In this document: positions 26,353-35,575 of the stretch, one piece after another
Layout: each line of letters begins with the position of its first letter
Position numbering within the stretch: position 1 is the first letter of the stretch
Assembly (NCBI RefSeq): GCF_022549695.1
Contig: NZ_JAKZGS010000006.1
Coordinates: 17,094 to 81,093 of the forward strand
Direction of reading: 5' to 3'
DNA length: 64,000 nt
From: Belliella calami
Lineage (GTDB): Bacteria > Bacteroidota > Bacteroidia > Cytophagales > Cyclobacteriaceae
Position numbers and translations under genes: made by a program
Notes under the pieces: model-generated
The model's input: only the letters and a program-made list of their open reading frames with translations
Database searches by the model: none
Told to the model about the DNA's origin: nothing

Positions 26353-27714
26353 TTATTCTTTAAAATACAAATCCCAAATATCCTCTAATCTCTTGGCTAT
26401 ATTGTACGCCAATAGTGGTGGAACAGCATTTCCAATAATTTTATAAGCTTGGGAAGGACTTACTAGAAAGGAACCTTTTCGTCCATTTTTCTTTTCGATA
26501 ACAAAATCATAATCAGGAGGAAATGTTTGGATTAATGCACACTCTCTCACAGTTAGCCTTCTTTCAACTAACCCTTTATTCAATTCAATATTAATTTTAC
26601 CTCCATTTTCTTTTGATAGTCTTCGGAACTCGATGTTTCCATGATGTTCAGACCTAATGGTTGGAGCAATACCAGATAGTTTTATTTCCGTTTGTCCTTG
26701 GCAATGCCTACCCATAAATTTTGCCTTTGAATAATGTCGTTGGGACAAGTCCTTTGCTTCTTCTGGCTCTTCTAAATGCTTAAACACCTCCTTAAGCTGA
26801 ACATACTGTTTGAGATTTTCACCCTCAGCTTTAAACGCATGTGTAGGGCTTGGATAAGGATTATAAAGTTCTGATAATTTTCCATTTTCAATTTCGAAAA
26901 GTGTTTTCTTATTTAAAGCCGATTTTTTTATCCCGATAAAAATAACTCTTTCTCTTGATTGAGGGACACCAAAGTCTGCAGAATGCAAAACTTGAGGATC
27001 TAGAACAATATAACCGTTTCCGTTTGCAGAAGAAAAATCACTTTGAATAATTGACTTTACATCCCCCAAGTTAACAAGCCCTTTCACATTCTCAGCGATG
27101 AAGATCTTTGGCTGTGTAATCCCAATCACCTCTTTCATCCACATGTATAACTGCCCACGAGTTTCTACTGAAGCTGTTTTATCATTTATCAGTTCGCCAC
27201 TATGACTTTTATGTGAATAAAATCCTTTTCTTTTACCTGCAATGCTAAAATCTTGGCAGGGAAAACCTCCAGTAACTACATCAACATTTTTTGGAAAAAC
27301 ATTAACCCCATTTTGATACATCTTAACTAGATCAACGATACTTTCTTGATAAAACCCTTCGGCACTATGCCCTCGTTTCGAAAAAAAATTGACCCAAGCA
27401 TTCCTTGCATCTGATAAAATATCATTAGCAAAGACAGTTTGAAACCTAGTCTTTTTTAGTTGAACAAAGCCATTTTTTAAACTCTTCTCAATAAAATGAG
27501 GTGTTAAATTTTCATTAATTGAACTCTGTAAAACTGAGAAGCCACCTTCAAAACCCAAATCCATTCCTCCACAACCTGAAAAGAGTGATAAAACATTTAA
27601 CGTTTCTTTCTTTTCACCCTTTGATACTTTTAAAAAAGTTTTTGGGGAATATAAAATATCCAGCTGTGGTTCTTCTACCAAGTTTATTTCTATTCCATTG
27701 TTATCAGTTCGCAT
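26353..27714 (-). CDS. DNA (cytosine-5)-methyltransferase
   Basis: A 453-residue C5-methyltransferase. Motif I is [17 protein letters not shown] (SAM binding, about residues 42-58), the catalytic motif IV is [12 protein letters not shown] with Cys153, motif VI is the [10 protein letters not shown] stretch near 200, and motif VIII is [11 protein letters not shown]-terminal motifs IX-X include [13 protein letters not shown]. It protects the host DNA from the linked endonuclease. It starts 3 nt after the controller gene stop. An N-terminal extension of about 40 residues precedes motif I. Confidence 0.93.
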   Translation of the reverse strand: MRTDNNGIEINLVEEPQLDILYSPKTFLKVSKGEKKETLNVLSLFSGCGGMDLGFEGGFSVLQSSINENLTPHFIEKSLKNGFVQLKKTRFQTVFANDILSDARNAWVNFFSKRGHSAEGFYQESIVDLVKMYQNGVNVFPKNVDVVTGGFPCQDFSIAGKRKGFYSHKSHSGELINDKTASVETRGQLYMWMKEVIGITQPKIFIAENVKGLVNLGDVKSIIQSDFSSANGNGYIVLDPQVLHSADFGVPQSRERVIFIGIKKSALNKKTLFEIENGKLSELYNPYPSPTHAFKAEGENLKQYVQLKEVFKHLEEPEEAKDLSQRHYSKAKFMGRHCQGQTEIKLSGIAPTIRSEHHGNIEFRRLSKENGGKINIELNKGLVERRLTVRECALIQTFPPDYDFVIEKKNGRKGSFLVSPSQAYKIIGNAVPPLLAYNIAKRLEDIWDLYFKE

Positions 27715-27717
27715 AGT

Positions 27718-28026
27718 TTAGATTTTCACAAGATTTGACTTCAAGTACTTTACTTTCTGTTCAGCTGCTTTTAACACTTTGTCCGCACAATCTTCATTTG
27801 CTATTTCATAAGCAATTTTTTCACTGATAAATTGAACCAATAAATCTTCTTTATCAAACTCAAGGACTTCCGCAAGTTTTAAAATAATGTCCTTGTTAGT
27901 CTTCCGCTCATTTCTCTCTATTTTGCTTAAAATAGCTTGATCAATATTAAGATAAGATGCCACTTGCCTAAGCAGCAAGCCCATACTTTCTCTTTTCGCT
28001 CTTATTTTTTGACCAACAGTCTCCAT
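27718..28026 (-). CDS. XRE-type controller (C) protein of the restriction-modification operon
   Basis: A 102-residue protein. Residues 1-60 form a lambda-repressor-like helix-turn-helix (KIRAKRESMGLLLRQVASYL, then QAILSKIERNERK), followed by a helical tail. Its place as first gene of an R-M operon, directly after a tandem operator, is that of C proteins that delay endonuclease expression. The frame extends ten codons up to a TTG at 28056, but that codon lies inside the operator repeat and the predicted -7 box, so the ATG at 28026 is preferred. Confidence 0.8.
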   Translation of the reverse strand: METVGQKIRAKRESMGLLLRQVASYLNIDQAILSKIERNERKTNKDIILKLAEVLEFDKEDLLVQFISEKIAYEIANEDCADKVLKAAEQKVKYLKSNLVKI

Positions 28027-28044
28027 AGAAGTAATTTTCTTGAC

Positions 28045-28085
28045 ATAATTTGTCAAATATAATTTGTCAAATTGTTATACACAAA
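28045..28085 (-). promoter_or_regulatory. Promoter and tandem operator of the restriction-modification operon
   Basis: On the minus strand TTTG (28085-28082), exactly 20 nt, then TATATTTG (28061-28054) matches the Bacteroidota TTTG/TAnnTTTG promoter. A perfect 14-bp tandem repeat (28045-28058 and 28059-28072, each with TTTGACAAATTAT on the minus strand) covers the -7 box and the spacer. A protein bound here would block transcription, as expected for C-protein autorepression. The predicted 5' leader to the ATG at 28026 is about 20-25 nt. Confidence 0.65.
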
Positions 28086-28167
28086 TAGTCAACCAATAAG
28101 TTCATGTGCGAATATTTGCTTTTTCATCAAATCACCATTAAATTCCTACTTTATCAAAAGCACTTTC

Positions 28168-29142
28168 CTACCTTTCCAAAACCCCATACTTGTATCGATA
28201 GTCCACCGGTGAGATACCCGAATATTTTTTGAAAACATCTCTAAATGATTTGGAATCTGCATAGCCAACATCATACATGACTTCGCTGACGGTTTTTCTG
28301 GTTTTTTCCAAGTCCCGTTTGGCTGCCTCTACCCTCACTCTTTGGATATACTCAACCAATGTATTGCTTGTGGCTTGTTTGAACCTTCTCTCCATAGTCC
28401 GTCGGACCATATTGAATTTGCTACACAATTCATCCACATTGATCTTTTCCTGAAAATTCTTCTCAACATAGACTTGAATATCTTTCACCGCTTTATCAGC
28501 ATGATCTTTTTGACCTGTGAAAATGATAAACTCAGATTGGGAATTTCTACCCATATCTATTTGAAATATCTTCGAACAGTAGATAGCCGCTTCCCTATCT
28601 ATAAATTTCTCTATCAGATACAATATCAAATTTGCTGAAGAAAATGCTCCCCCACCAGTATATATCCCATCATCATCTGTCATCAGGCTATCTGGTGCCA
28701 AGTCTGTTTTTGGAAATAATTTCCTGAATTGATCTGTCGCTTTCCAGTGGGTCACACATTTTTTTCCATTCAACAAACCCGTGCTTCCCAAAATAAATGC
28801 TCCCAAACATAAAGAAACCACTTCAGAACCTCCTGTGTATTGGCGGCTGATCCAATCAAAAAAACCTTGATTTGCGATGATTCCCTCTTGCAAATCAAAT
28901 TGTACCGGAGGAATGATTATCAGGTCCGTTTTTGAAACTTGGTCGATGGTTTTGTCAGGTTTGATGGTATATAGGCCGTTATTGAGCTTTACTTCCGGCT
29001 CTACTCCAACCAATTCTACTTTGAATACCTCAGGTTTCCCTTTCATTCTCAAATATTCGTTTGCTTCAAGTAGGCCATGCCGGGCATTTTCCATGCTCCC
29101 CAAGTTGACATGGTTTAAAAGTAGGATGGAAACATGTTTCAT
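28168..29142 (-). CDS. GlxA-family AraC transcriptional regulator
   Basis: A 324-residue regulator with an N-terminal DJ-1/PfpI-like domain (about 1-200; VVSLCLGAFILGSTGLLNGK holds the nucleophile-elbow Cys region) and a C-terminal AraC double helix-turn-helix (about 225-320; RRTMERRFKQATSNTLVEYI, then GYADSKSFRDVFKKYSGISP). GlxA-type proteins regulate amine or arginine/glycine-betaine catabolism in other bacteria; the target here is unknown. The gene is not part of an obvious operon. Confidence 0.85.
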   Translation of the reverse strand: MKHVSILLLNHVNLGSMENARHGLLEANEYLRMKGKPEVFKVELVGVEPEVKLNNGLYTIKPDKTIDQVSKTDLIIIPPVQFDLQEGIIANQGFFDWISRQYTGGSEVVSLCLGAFILGSTGLLNGKKCVTHWKATDQFRKLFPKTDLAPDSLMTDDDGIYTGGGAFSSANLILYLIEKFIDREAAIYCSKIFQIDMGRNSQSEFIIFTGQKDHADKAVKDIQVYVEKNFQEKINVDELCSKFNMVRRTMERRFKQATSNTLVEYIQRVRVEAAKRDLEKTRKTVSEVMYDVGYADSKSFRDVFKKYSGISPVDYRYKYGVLER

Positions 29143-29265
29143 AATACAAAATTCACGTTTATCAATGTCGCAATCAACCTCAGAAAATGTCGTGATTGCA
29201 TATTAAAGTTAAACTTTTCTATTGATAATTTTGTAATGACGCTTTAATCTTCAAAAAAAGAAAAA

Positions 29266-29499
29266 ATGGTAGAAGTTTTTTGTACGAATATTCAGGATTC
29301 TACTGTGGCAAGTAAAATCCTGAATGAAATCGAGGGGAAATTCCCTGGTTTGAAAGTAAATTTTGATTTGGAAGATTGTGATAAGATCCTCAGAATAGAA
29401 TTTTCAATGGATTTTGAGCCGAAAGAAGTTATCGAGTTCGTAAGCCATCGTGGACATACCATCTATGCACTTGAAGATATTATTTACCCAATCTGCTAG
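29266..29499 (+). CDS. Small HMA-like ferredoxin-fold protein
   Basis: A 77-residue protein whose pattern (strand VEVFCTNI, helix ASKILNEIEGKFPG, strands KVNFDLEDC and ILRIEFS, helix PKEVIEFVSHRG, strand TIYALED) fits the beta-alpha-beta-beta-alpha-beta fold of heavy-metal-associated domains, but without the metal-binding CxxC. Cysteines are present at other places (residues 6, 39 and the C-terminal residue). Similar small proteins are common in Bacteroidota and lack a known function. A TAATTTTG box at 29226-29233 could be its -7 promoter element. Its stop shares CTAG with the convergent gene stop. Confidence 0.65.
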   Translation: MVEVFCTNIQDSTVASKILNEIEGKFPGLKVNFDLEDCDKILRIEFSMDFEPKEVIEFVSHRGHTIYALEDIIYPIC

Positions 29500-30917
29500 A
29501 TATTGTGAAGCTTGATTTTGTTGAAGAGCGTTTTTCTATCTATCCCCAATTGCTTTGCTACTTTTGTCTTGTTATAGTTATTTTCCAAAAGTGCTTTTTT
29601 GATTGCATCTGCTTCGGCTTGTGCTGCGATCTCTTTTAGATCGACCAATTCCTCTTGTTTCTGAACAATCGGTTGGGATGAATTAGAAGGATTTTGTGAT
29701 GGTTCACCTTGAAAATTAAACTTATTGGCATGTACAATTTCATGTGGAATTGCACTGATTTCTACATTGTCTCCATCTGTCAAGAGAAGGGATCTTCTGA
29801 TAATATTTCTCATTTCCCTCAAGTTGCCAGGCCATTCATATTTCATAAACAACTCACTGACTTCTTTTGAAAAACCTTTCACATCTTTTTTCAACTCTAT
29901 ATTTGCAGCACTCAAAAAATGCTCTGCAAAGAGCATGATGTCTTTTCCCCTCTCGCGCAATGCAGGAACATTGATTGTGAATTCATTGAACCTGTAGAAT
30001 AGATCTTCTCTAAATTTTCCTTTGCTGACAGAATCTTTAAGGTTTTCATTTGATGCCACGATAATTCGAACATCAATTGTTTTGTCGTTGACCCCTCCTA
30101 TTCTTCTAAGCTTCTTTTCTTGTACCAATCTCAGCAAACCTATTTGGATATCGTAAGAAAGGTTGGCTATTTCATCCAAAAATATCGTACCGCCATCAGC
30201 AATTTCGAATTGTCCCTGCTTTGCAGTCTGTGCACCTGTAAATGCGCCTTTTTCATGACCCCACAATTCACTTCCAGCCAAATCCCTAGTAAGTGCACCA
30301 CAATCTATCGGAACGAAAGGTTTGTCTTTTCTCTCGCTCAAATTGTGTATAGTTCTAGCAATATTTTCCTTTCCCGCTCCACTTTCTCCGTAAATGATCA
30401 CGCTGAAATTCGTAGGTGCAACCAAACTAACTTCCTTTAGCAGGCTTTTTGAAGCCTCTCCTTTACCCCAAATATATTCATCAGTATCTAACTGTGGGGT
30501 TTCAGAGGTTTTAAGCTTTTTCTTTTCCAAATTCTCTTCCGTCACTGGAATTAAAGTTGGCGTATTCATGGCCCTGTCAATAAGACTTAAAATTTCATCT
30601 GGAATCAAAGGTTTGACCACATAATCAAACGCTCCTTTTTTCATTACTTCTACAGCCACACGGACATCCGAATAGCCAGTAATGATAGCCAATTTTGTTT
30701 CTGGTGAGATTTTTTTTACTTCTTGTAGAATATCAGGCCCTTCTATATCCCTTAATTTGAAATCGCATAGGATCAAATCAAAGCTTTGTGATTTCACTAG
30801 TTCAATACCATTTTTACCGCTTAGGGTAGTTTCTACTTGGTGACCTTTAGTGGTCAAAAACCTCTTGAGGAGGTTACAAATATCAAGATTATCGTCTATT
30901 ACTAATATGTTGGCCAT
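29496..30917 (-). CDS. Sigma-54-dependent NtrC-family response regulator
   Basis: A 473-residue activator: receiver domain (1-120, LILCDFKLRD with the phospho-Asp), AAA+ domain (about 150-385) with Walker A GESGAGKE, the sigma-54 contact loop GAFTGA, Walker B GGTIFLDEI and the RFNEF sensor region, and a C-terminal Fis-type helix-turn-helix (KTKVAKQLGIDRKTLFNKI). It activates sigma-54 promoters after phosphorylation. A single-receiver gene lies 22 bp upstream; kinases are encoded close by on the other strand. Confidence 0.95.
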   Translation of the reverse strand: MANILVIDDNLDICNLLKRFLTTKGHQVETTLSGKNGIELVKSQSFDLILCDFKLRDIEGPDILQEVKKISPETKLAIITGYSDVRVAVEVMKKGAFDYVVKPLIPDEILSLIDRAMNTPTLIPVTEENLEKKKLKTSETPQLDTDEYIWGKGEASKSLLKEVSLVAPTNFSVIIYGESGAGKENIARTIHNLSERKDKPFVPIDCGALTRDLAGSELWGHEKGAFTGAQTAKQGQFEIADGGTIFLDEIANLSYDIQIGLLRLVQEKKLRRIGGVNDKTIDVRIIVASNENLKDSVSKGKFREDLFYRFNEFTINVPALRERGKDIMLFAEHFLSAANIELKKDVKGFSKEVSELFMKYEWPGNLREMRNIIRRSLLLTDGDNVEISAIPHEIVHANKFNFQGEPSQNPSNSSQPIVQKQEELVDLKEIAAQAEADAIKKALLENNYNKTKVAKQLGIDRKTLFNKIKLHNI

Positions 30918-30939
30918 AGTATAATGCGGGTGATTTTTT

Positions 30940-31290
30940 TCAATTAATCAACAAGTCAATTTCATCAAAGGAAAAAGGCTTACTCAAAAAAGCCAATGCA
31001 CCTTTTGATTTCGCTTCGTCTCTCATTATCTTCTGGTCAAAAGCACTCATCATGATCACATTTAACTCAGGCTGAATGCTTTTGAGGTTTGGCAAAGAGT
31101 CTAGCCCATTTCCATCAGGGAGATTAACATCTAAAAATAAGAAATCTGGGGCTATATTTTGCAGTTGGGACTTACCGTCTGTCAAATTTACCGCAGTATG
31201 CACTTCAAATCCTTTTCTTTTCAAAAACCGGGATAACAAATTCAAAATCCCTACTTCATCATCTATAATCAAAACGCTTCTTTTTCCCAT
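30940..31290 (-). CDS. Stand-alone receiver (CheY-like) response regulator
   Basis: A 116-residue single receiver domain. It has the acidic pocket VLIIDDE, the phosphorylation site FLDVNLPDGNG, the Ser of MMSAFD and the Lys of FLSKPF. No output domain. It probably acts in a phosphorelay with the adjacent NtrC-type regulator (22 bp downstream, same strand). Confidence 0.9.
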   Translation of the reverse strand: MGKRSVLIIDDEVGILNLLSRFLKRKGFEVHTAVNLTDGKSQLQNIAPDFLFLDVNLPDGNGLDSLPNLKSIQPELNVIMMSAFDQKIMRDEAKSKGALAFLSKPFSFDEIDLLIN

Positions 31291-31371
31291 TTTCTCTATG
31301 ATATTGAAATCCCCTTGTAAATCCCTGTTTGAAGAATTTTTGACCAGTTATGATAGTATATTAAACATAAA

Positions 31372-31398
31372 CCAAAAGACAAAGCTATTGTCTTTTGG
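31372..31398 (-). terminator. Hairpin downstream of the small membrane protein gene
   Basis: A perfect 11-bp stem (CCAAAAGACAA 31372-31382 with 31388-31398) around a 5-nt loop, followed on the minus strand by a short T-rich stretch. It separates the small membrane protein gene from the receiver gene and probably terminates or processes the former's transcript. Confidence 0.5.
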
Positions 31399-31453
31399 CT
31401 TATATACTAAATTTTGGTTGTCAGTGTTCAGTTTTTATTTAGCACAAAAGATA

Positions 31454-31606
31454 TTACACCCTTCGTCCTGAAATTATTCTAAACAATATTGAGATAACGG
31501 CTAATACCAATAAGATGTGGATCAAACCACCTACACTGTAAACGAACGCACCAAAGATCCATCCGATTATTAAAATTACCGCGATTATGTACAATAGATT
31601 TCCCAT
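31454..31606 (-). CDS. Small lmo0937-family (DUF5670-like) membrane protein
   Basis: A 50-residue protein from an ATG at 31606 to a TAA at 31454. It begins MGNLLYIIAVILIIGWIFG, has a second hydrophobic segment (GGLIHILLVLAVISILF) and ends with a basic RIISGRRV tail. This is the lmo0937-family pattern of two short helices around a Gly-rich turn. Members are often induced by envelope or osmotic stress, and here the gene lies between stress-type signalling genes, not far from CsbD. The start codon is the only ATG giving an intact first helix. Confidence 0.8.
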   Translation of the reverse strand: MGNLLYIIAVILIIGWIFGAFVYSVGGLIHILLVLAVISILFRIISGRRV

Positions 31607-31790
31607 TTTTTTAATATTTTAAATTTAAATAATATTTTAAATAAATATTTCCAAACTTTGTGCCTTAATAGGATTTAGTGCATTGTGACGTCAAATGGTG
31701 CATTTTCTGTACAAGATGAGTTTAATCACTGAGATTACGGGGAAAAAGAACCCCGAAACGCGTACCAAAAACTGAAATAAAAAGCCCGAC

Positions 31791-33206
31791 ATGTCCAAAA
31801 TCAAATCATTTTCAATCCTTACCCTGATACTCATCATTATAAGTGGTGCTATTTCTCTTTACACTATCTTTAGAGTCAAGCACCTCAACAATGCGAATAG
31901 CTTAACGAGCCAAATGGTGGACTACACCAATGACATACACATCATGTCTTTGGAAAATGAAATCGCTATCCTAAGTTATGCGACTACTTATGACTCGATC
32001 TTTTTGGATAGTATCAATATGATACAAGGAAATATTTCAAAAAAACTGGATACGCTTAGGGAATTCAACAATTCTCTTGGCTATAATACTGACTTGCTAA
32101 ACAGTCTTGAAAGCAGTATCAAAGAGCGAAATGAGGTTTTTGAAAAATCCCACAGGGAAAATTTGGATTATGACAGTTTCCTCCAAAATGTAAGAGAAAA
32201 TCGATACAAAAACTTCTTGAAGTTTGGACAAAGAATCAAAGGTTTAAATCACCTTATTTTGGATGAACAGCAAGCATCGTTCAACCAAAAAGAAAGGGGG
32301 CTATTAAATAACCTCAATATCCTCACATTCATAGTATTGGCCGTCACAGGAATATCAATCCTTGCAGTAATCATCAGTTTCAAAGCATTCTATGCTTACA
32401 AAAAAGAACAGGAAGAATCCTCAAGGCAACTGGCTGATTACAAGGAACAGCTGGAAAATCAAGTCAGCCAATTGAACATCACAAACAAAGAACTGGAGCA
32501 ATTTGCCTATGTAGCTTCACATGATCTCCAAGAACCATTGAGAAAAATCACTTCCTTCAATGACTTACTCCAAGAACAGTACAGCGAAGACTTGGAAGGT
32601 GATGGAAAGCTTTATCTTGACAGAATAGCTTTTGCAGCCAACAGAATGCGGAAATTAATCACAGACCTTTTGGAATATAGCCGTGCAGGAAGACAGAAAG
32701 AAGAAGAGGTCATCTTGGATTTGGAAGAAGTAGTAAATGAAGTCGTCGATGACCTATATGTAATAGTCAAAGAAAAAAAAGCTGTCATAGAAATAGATCA
32801 ACTCCCCAAAATACTCGGGACATATATTGACTGGAGGACAGTATTCCAAAATCTAATCAGCAATGCCATCAAGTTCGCAAAAAAAGACACTCCACCTCAT
32901 ATTCTAATAAGCTCCAAAGTTGCAGATGAAGCTTTGATAAAAACAAAAATCAATGAACCTGACATGGAAATTGACTACTTCCATTTGACAATTAGTGATA
33001 ATGGTATTGGTTTCAACCCCGAATATGCAGAAAAAATCTTCATCATATTCCAACGTTTATTTGGTAAAGATATCTATGAAGGGACCGGAATAGGATTGGC
33101 AATATGTAAAAAAATATTTGAGAAAATGGGTGGAATTATTTATGCAGAGTCAATTGAGGGTGAAGGGGCAACTTTTCACATGATTTTCCCAGATTATCAA
33201 AAATAA
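31791..33206 (+). CDS. Membrane sensor histidine kinase with periplasmic helical domain
   Basis: A 471-residue kinase: N-terminal transmembrane helix (about 7-27), a helical extracytoplasmic region (30-175) of CHASE3-like appearance, second transmembrane helix (about 178-203), a coiled coil (205-235), HisKA with phospho-His244 in VASHDLQEPLR, and HATPase with ISNAIKFA, ISDNGIGF and GTGIGLAICKKI. It is followed on the same strand by a receiver gene and a hybrid kinase, forming a probable phosphorelay. Confidence 0.9.
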   Translation: MSKIKSFSILTLILIIISGAISLYTIFRVKHLNNANSLTSQMVDYTNDIHIMSLENEIAILSYATTYDSIFLDSINMIQGNISKKLDTLREFNNSLGYNTDLLNSLESSIKERNEVFEKSHRENLDYDSFLQNVRENRYKNFLKFGQRIKGLNHLILDEQQASFNQKERGLLNNLNILTFIVLAVTGISILAVIISFKAFYAYKKEQEESSRQLADYKEQLENQVSQLNITNKELEQFAYVASHDLQEPLRKITSFNDLLQEQYSEDLEGDGKLYLDRIAFAANRMRKLITDLLEYSRAGRQKEEEVILDLEEVVNEVVDDLYVIVKEKKAVIEIDQLPKILGTYIDWRTVFQNLISNAIKFAKKDTPPHILISSKVADEALIKTKINEPDMEIDYFHLTISDNGIGFNPEYAEKIFIIFQRLFGKDIYEGTGIGLAICKKIFEKMGGIIYAESIEGEGATFHMIFPDYQK

Positions 33207-33362
33207 GCTTTGTAGTAAAACTTACCTGCAAAAGATAAATTTTTTAAGTTAAAATACAATCCATTTAATATTATAATTTAAAGTTAAAATTTATAATAAG
33301 CTTAATTAAGGAAAATTTTAATTAACTTCGTCACAGACGAACAGTTTAAGACCCCAACACAA

Positions 33363-33806
33363 ATGAAAAATGAAAAAATAATGAACATATTGGTAGCTGA
33401 AGATGACATTGATGACAGACTTCTAATTACCAAAGCTTTCAAAGAATCTTTTGACAAAGCCAATCTAATTTGTGTTGAAAATGGGGAAATCCTATTATCA
33501 TATCTACGAAGAGAAGGAAAGTACCAAGACCAAAACAAATACCCTGTTCCCAACCTTATTCTATTGGATTTGAATATGCCAAAGAAAGACGGTAGAGAAG
33601 CTTTGGTTGAAATCAAATCTGACGAGAATTTCAAAACAATCCCTGTAATTATATTTACAACCTCTCAACTTGAGGATGATATCAAAGCCACCTATACGAG
33701 TGGAACCAATAGCTATATCACCAAACCTGGCACTTTTGATGGGTTACTGTCAGTTGGCAAAGAGTTACAGACTTATTGGGGGAAAACAGTTTTGTTACCC
33801 AACTAA
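33363..33806 (+). CDS. Rcp1-like single-domain response regulator
   Basis: A 147-residue receiver of the Rcp1 type that partners with phytochrome-like kinases: acidic pocket AEDDIDDR, phospho-Asp69 in LLDLNMPKKDG, FTTSQ and the Lys of ITKPG. It follows the histidine kinase, whose HisKA form (SHDLQEPLR) belongs to the same phytochrome-like class, so this is the likely cognate pair. Confidence 0.9.
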   Translation: MKNEKIMNILVAEDDIDDRLLITKAFKESFDKANLICVENGEILLSYLRREGKYQDQNKYPVPNLILLDLNMPKKDGREALVEIKSDENFKTIPVIIFTTSQLEDDIKATYTSGTNSYITKPGTFDGLLSVGKELQTYWGKTVLLPN

Positions 33807-33871
33807 GTTTTAAGCTAGAAATATTTTAATCAACCCACGCACTATTTACTAATCGACTAATATCTAGTTAC

Positions 33872-33927
33872 GATTATCCGCATGATTTTATTGGAAAATT
33901 CAACTCCTGGTATCATCGCGGATAACC
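33872..33927. repeat. 56-bp palindromic repeat (MITE hairpin unit) at the start of the hybrid kinase
   Basis: GATTATCCGC at 33872-33881 is mirrored by GCGGATAACC at 33918-33927. The spacing and end motif match the hairpin unit of the mobile-element family (56-57 bp), especially copy D. The ATG at 33882 of the hybrid kinase frame lies inside it. No flanking direct repeat is evident. Confidence 0.5.
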
Positions 33928-33944
33928 AAATTAAACTATTACCG

Positions 33945-35393
33945 ATGCCAATGAAAGACAGTAAGAAAACAGTATTATTTGTAGATGATGATCCTGAGGA
34001 TTTTTTCTTAATTGAAATGATGCTCAGGAGCTATAAAATGATAAATTTTGAACTTACTCATGCCAAGAACTTCAAAGAAGCGGAAGAAAAGCTTTCACAA
34101 AATTTTGATGCATATCTTGTAGATTACAGACTTGGCTCTGAATCGGGGATAGAAGTACTTGGACTTATCAAGCGAAAATCCAAACATGCTCCTGTCATTA
34201 TTTTGACAGGCATGGAAAATGGGCAAGTTGACAACCAAGCTATGGAGTTTGGTGCTGCAGATTATCTAGTCAAAGGGGCTTTTGATGGCCAAATGCTCGG
34301 AAGAACCATCCGCTATGCCATCCGAGATGCCGAATTGCACGAGAGTCTGGAAATTGCCGGAAGGAAGTTCAAAAATATTTTTGAAAGATCTGCTGATCCA
34401 ATCATCCTCATCAACGAGGATTCCCTTATAATGGATTTCAATCCTTCCTTTGTTCAGAAATTTGGGTACAATCCCGAGGAATCGGATTTTCATGCCCTTT
34501 ATTTCACTGATCTTTTGGTGGATAAGAAGGACAAAACATTTCTAAAAAACAATCTGAATTCGAACTTTGGTGTACTTGATTTTGAAGCAAAAATCAAAGT
34601 CAATAAGAATCAAAACATAGTAGCCCTGCTGAGTATTGTGATGAATGAGTCAAACAAGGGCTTATTCCAAATCATGATCAAAGATCTCACTGAGTTTAAA
34701 ATCAGAAATGAGGAACTGTTTAACCTGAGAAGATTTTCTTCTACAGGCAGGATTGCAAGGATCTTGGCTCATGAAGTAAAGAATCCATTGACTACAATTC
34801 TCCTTTCTGCAGAACAACTTGGTTATGAACTCCCAAAAGAAGTCAAAGAAGAAAGTGGCGATTTGATCGAGTCTATCAAAAAGAATTGTTCACGAATCAA
34901 TCAATTGATTACCGAACTTCTGGAATCTACGCGATTCACTGAGCTGAAATCAGAAAGATATTCTTTGAATAAGTTGGTAGATGAAGCATTGGAGGAAGTA
35001 GAAGGAAGAATAAATCTCAAATGCATAGAATTGATCAAAGATCTCGATCCCGATGTAGGAAATGTAAACCTTGATGTGGAAAAAGTGAAAATCGCCTTTG
35101 TGAATATCTTGGTGAATGCGGTAGAAGCGATGGATGGTAAAAAAGGTCTCTTGGAAGTCAAAACTTGCATCAAATCCAACAAGTGTATCGTAGAAATCTC
35201 TGACAATGGAGCCGGAATCCCTCAGGAAAACCTTGATCGTTTATTCGAACCTTTCTATACCAGCAAACCAACAGGCTCTGGACTTGGGCTTACCAATACC
35301 CAAAACATCATTTTTAGTCATGGCGGATCTATCAGAGTGCAAAGTAAAGAAGGTGTCGGCACGACATTTTACATATCTCTAGATTGCGGGTGA
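33945..35393 (+). CDS. Receiver-PAS-histidine kinase hybrid protein
   Basis: A 482-residue cytoplasmic protein from the chosen start. Domain order: receiver with phospho-Asp (LVDYRLGSESG; residue 60 from this start), PAS (about 130-245, IFERSADPIILINED), HisKA (ILAHEVKNPLTT) and HATPase (NILVNAVEAM, ISDNGAGI, GSGLGLTN). The open frame begins at 33882, but the first 15 codons belong to a repeated palindrome, so the ATG at 33945 or 33951 just before KDSKKTVLFVDDD is more likely. Receiver input and kinase output indicate a relay component downstream of the preceding kinase/receiver pair. Confidence 0.88.
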   Translation: MPMKDSKKTVLFVDDDPEDFFLIEMMLRSYKMINFELTHAKNFKEAEEKLSQNFDAYLVDYRLGSESGIEVLGLIKRKSKHAPVIILTGMENGQVDNQAMEFGAADYLVKGAFDGQMLGRTIRYAIRDAELHESLEIAGRKFKNIFERSADPIILINEDSLIMDFNPSFVQKFGYNPEESDFHALYFTDLLVDKKDKTFLKNNLNSNFGVLDFEAKIKVNKNQNIVALLSIVMNESNKGLFQIMIKDLTEFKIRNEELFNLRRFSSTGRIARILAHEVKNPLTTILLSAEQLGYELPKEVKEESGDLIESIKKNCSRINQLITELLESTRFTELKSERYSLNKLVDEALEEVEGRINLKCIELIKDLDPDVGNVNLDVEKVKIAFVNILVNAVEAMDGKKGLLEVKTCIKSNKCIVEISDNGAGIPQENLDRLFEPFYTSKPTGSGLGLTNTQNIIFSHGGSIRVQSKEGVGTTFYISLDCG

Positions 35394-35514
35394 TTTTAAT
35401 CAACTCGTAAACTGGTTCTTAGTACCTAGATGAAGTCCAACTGATAGTATAATTATAATGTAATCATAATTTTAAATAGCTACTTGAAAATTGCGGCTTG
35501 TATTTAAAATTAAC

Positions 35515-35548
35515 AAAAAAGGTTATCCATAAATGGATAACCTTTTTT
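35515..35548. terminator. Strong bidirectional intrinsic terminator
   Basis: A 10-bp perfect stem (GGTTATCCAT 35521-35530 with 35533-35542), extended by six A at 35515-35520 and six T at 35543-35548. It lies between convergent genes and serves both strands. Confidence 0.9.
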
Positions 35549-35575
35549 GTGGTATAAAAATTTAAAAGTGATAAT

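Noticed and set aside
28027..28056. TTG start at 28056 for the controller gene
   Set aside because: It lies within the operator repeat and predicted -7 box, upstream of the likely transcription start; the ATG at 28026 fits the family.
35380..35410. GCGGGTGATTTT near 30.9 and 35.4 kb as further mobile-element ends
   Set aside because: One lies in a conserved gene end and both lack the inverted partner at 56-57 bp.
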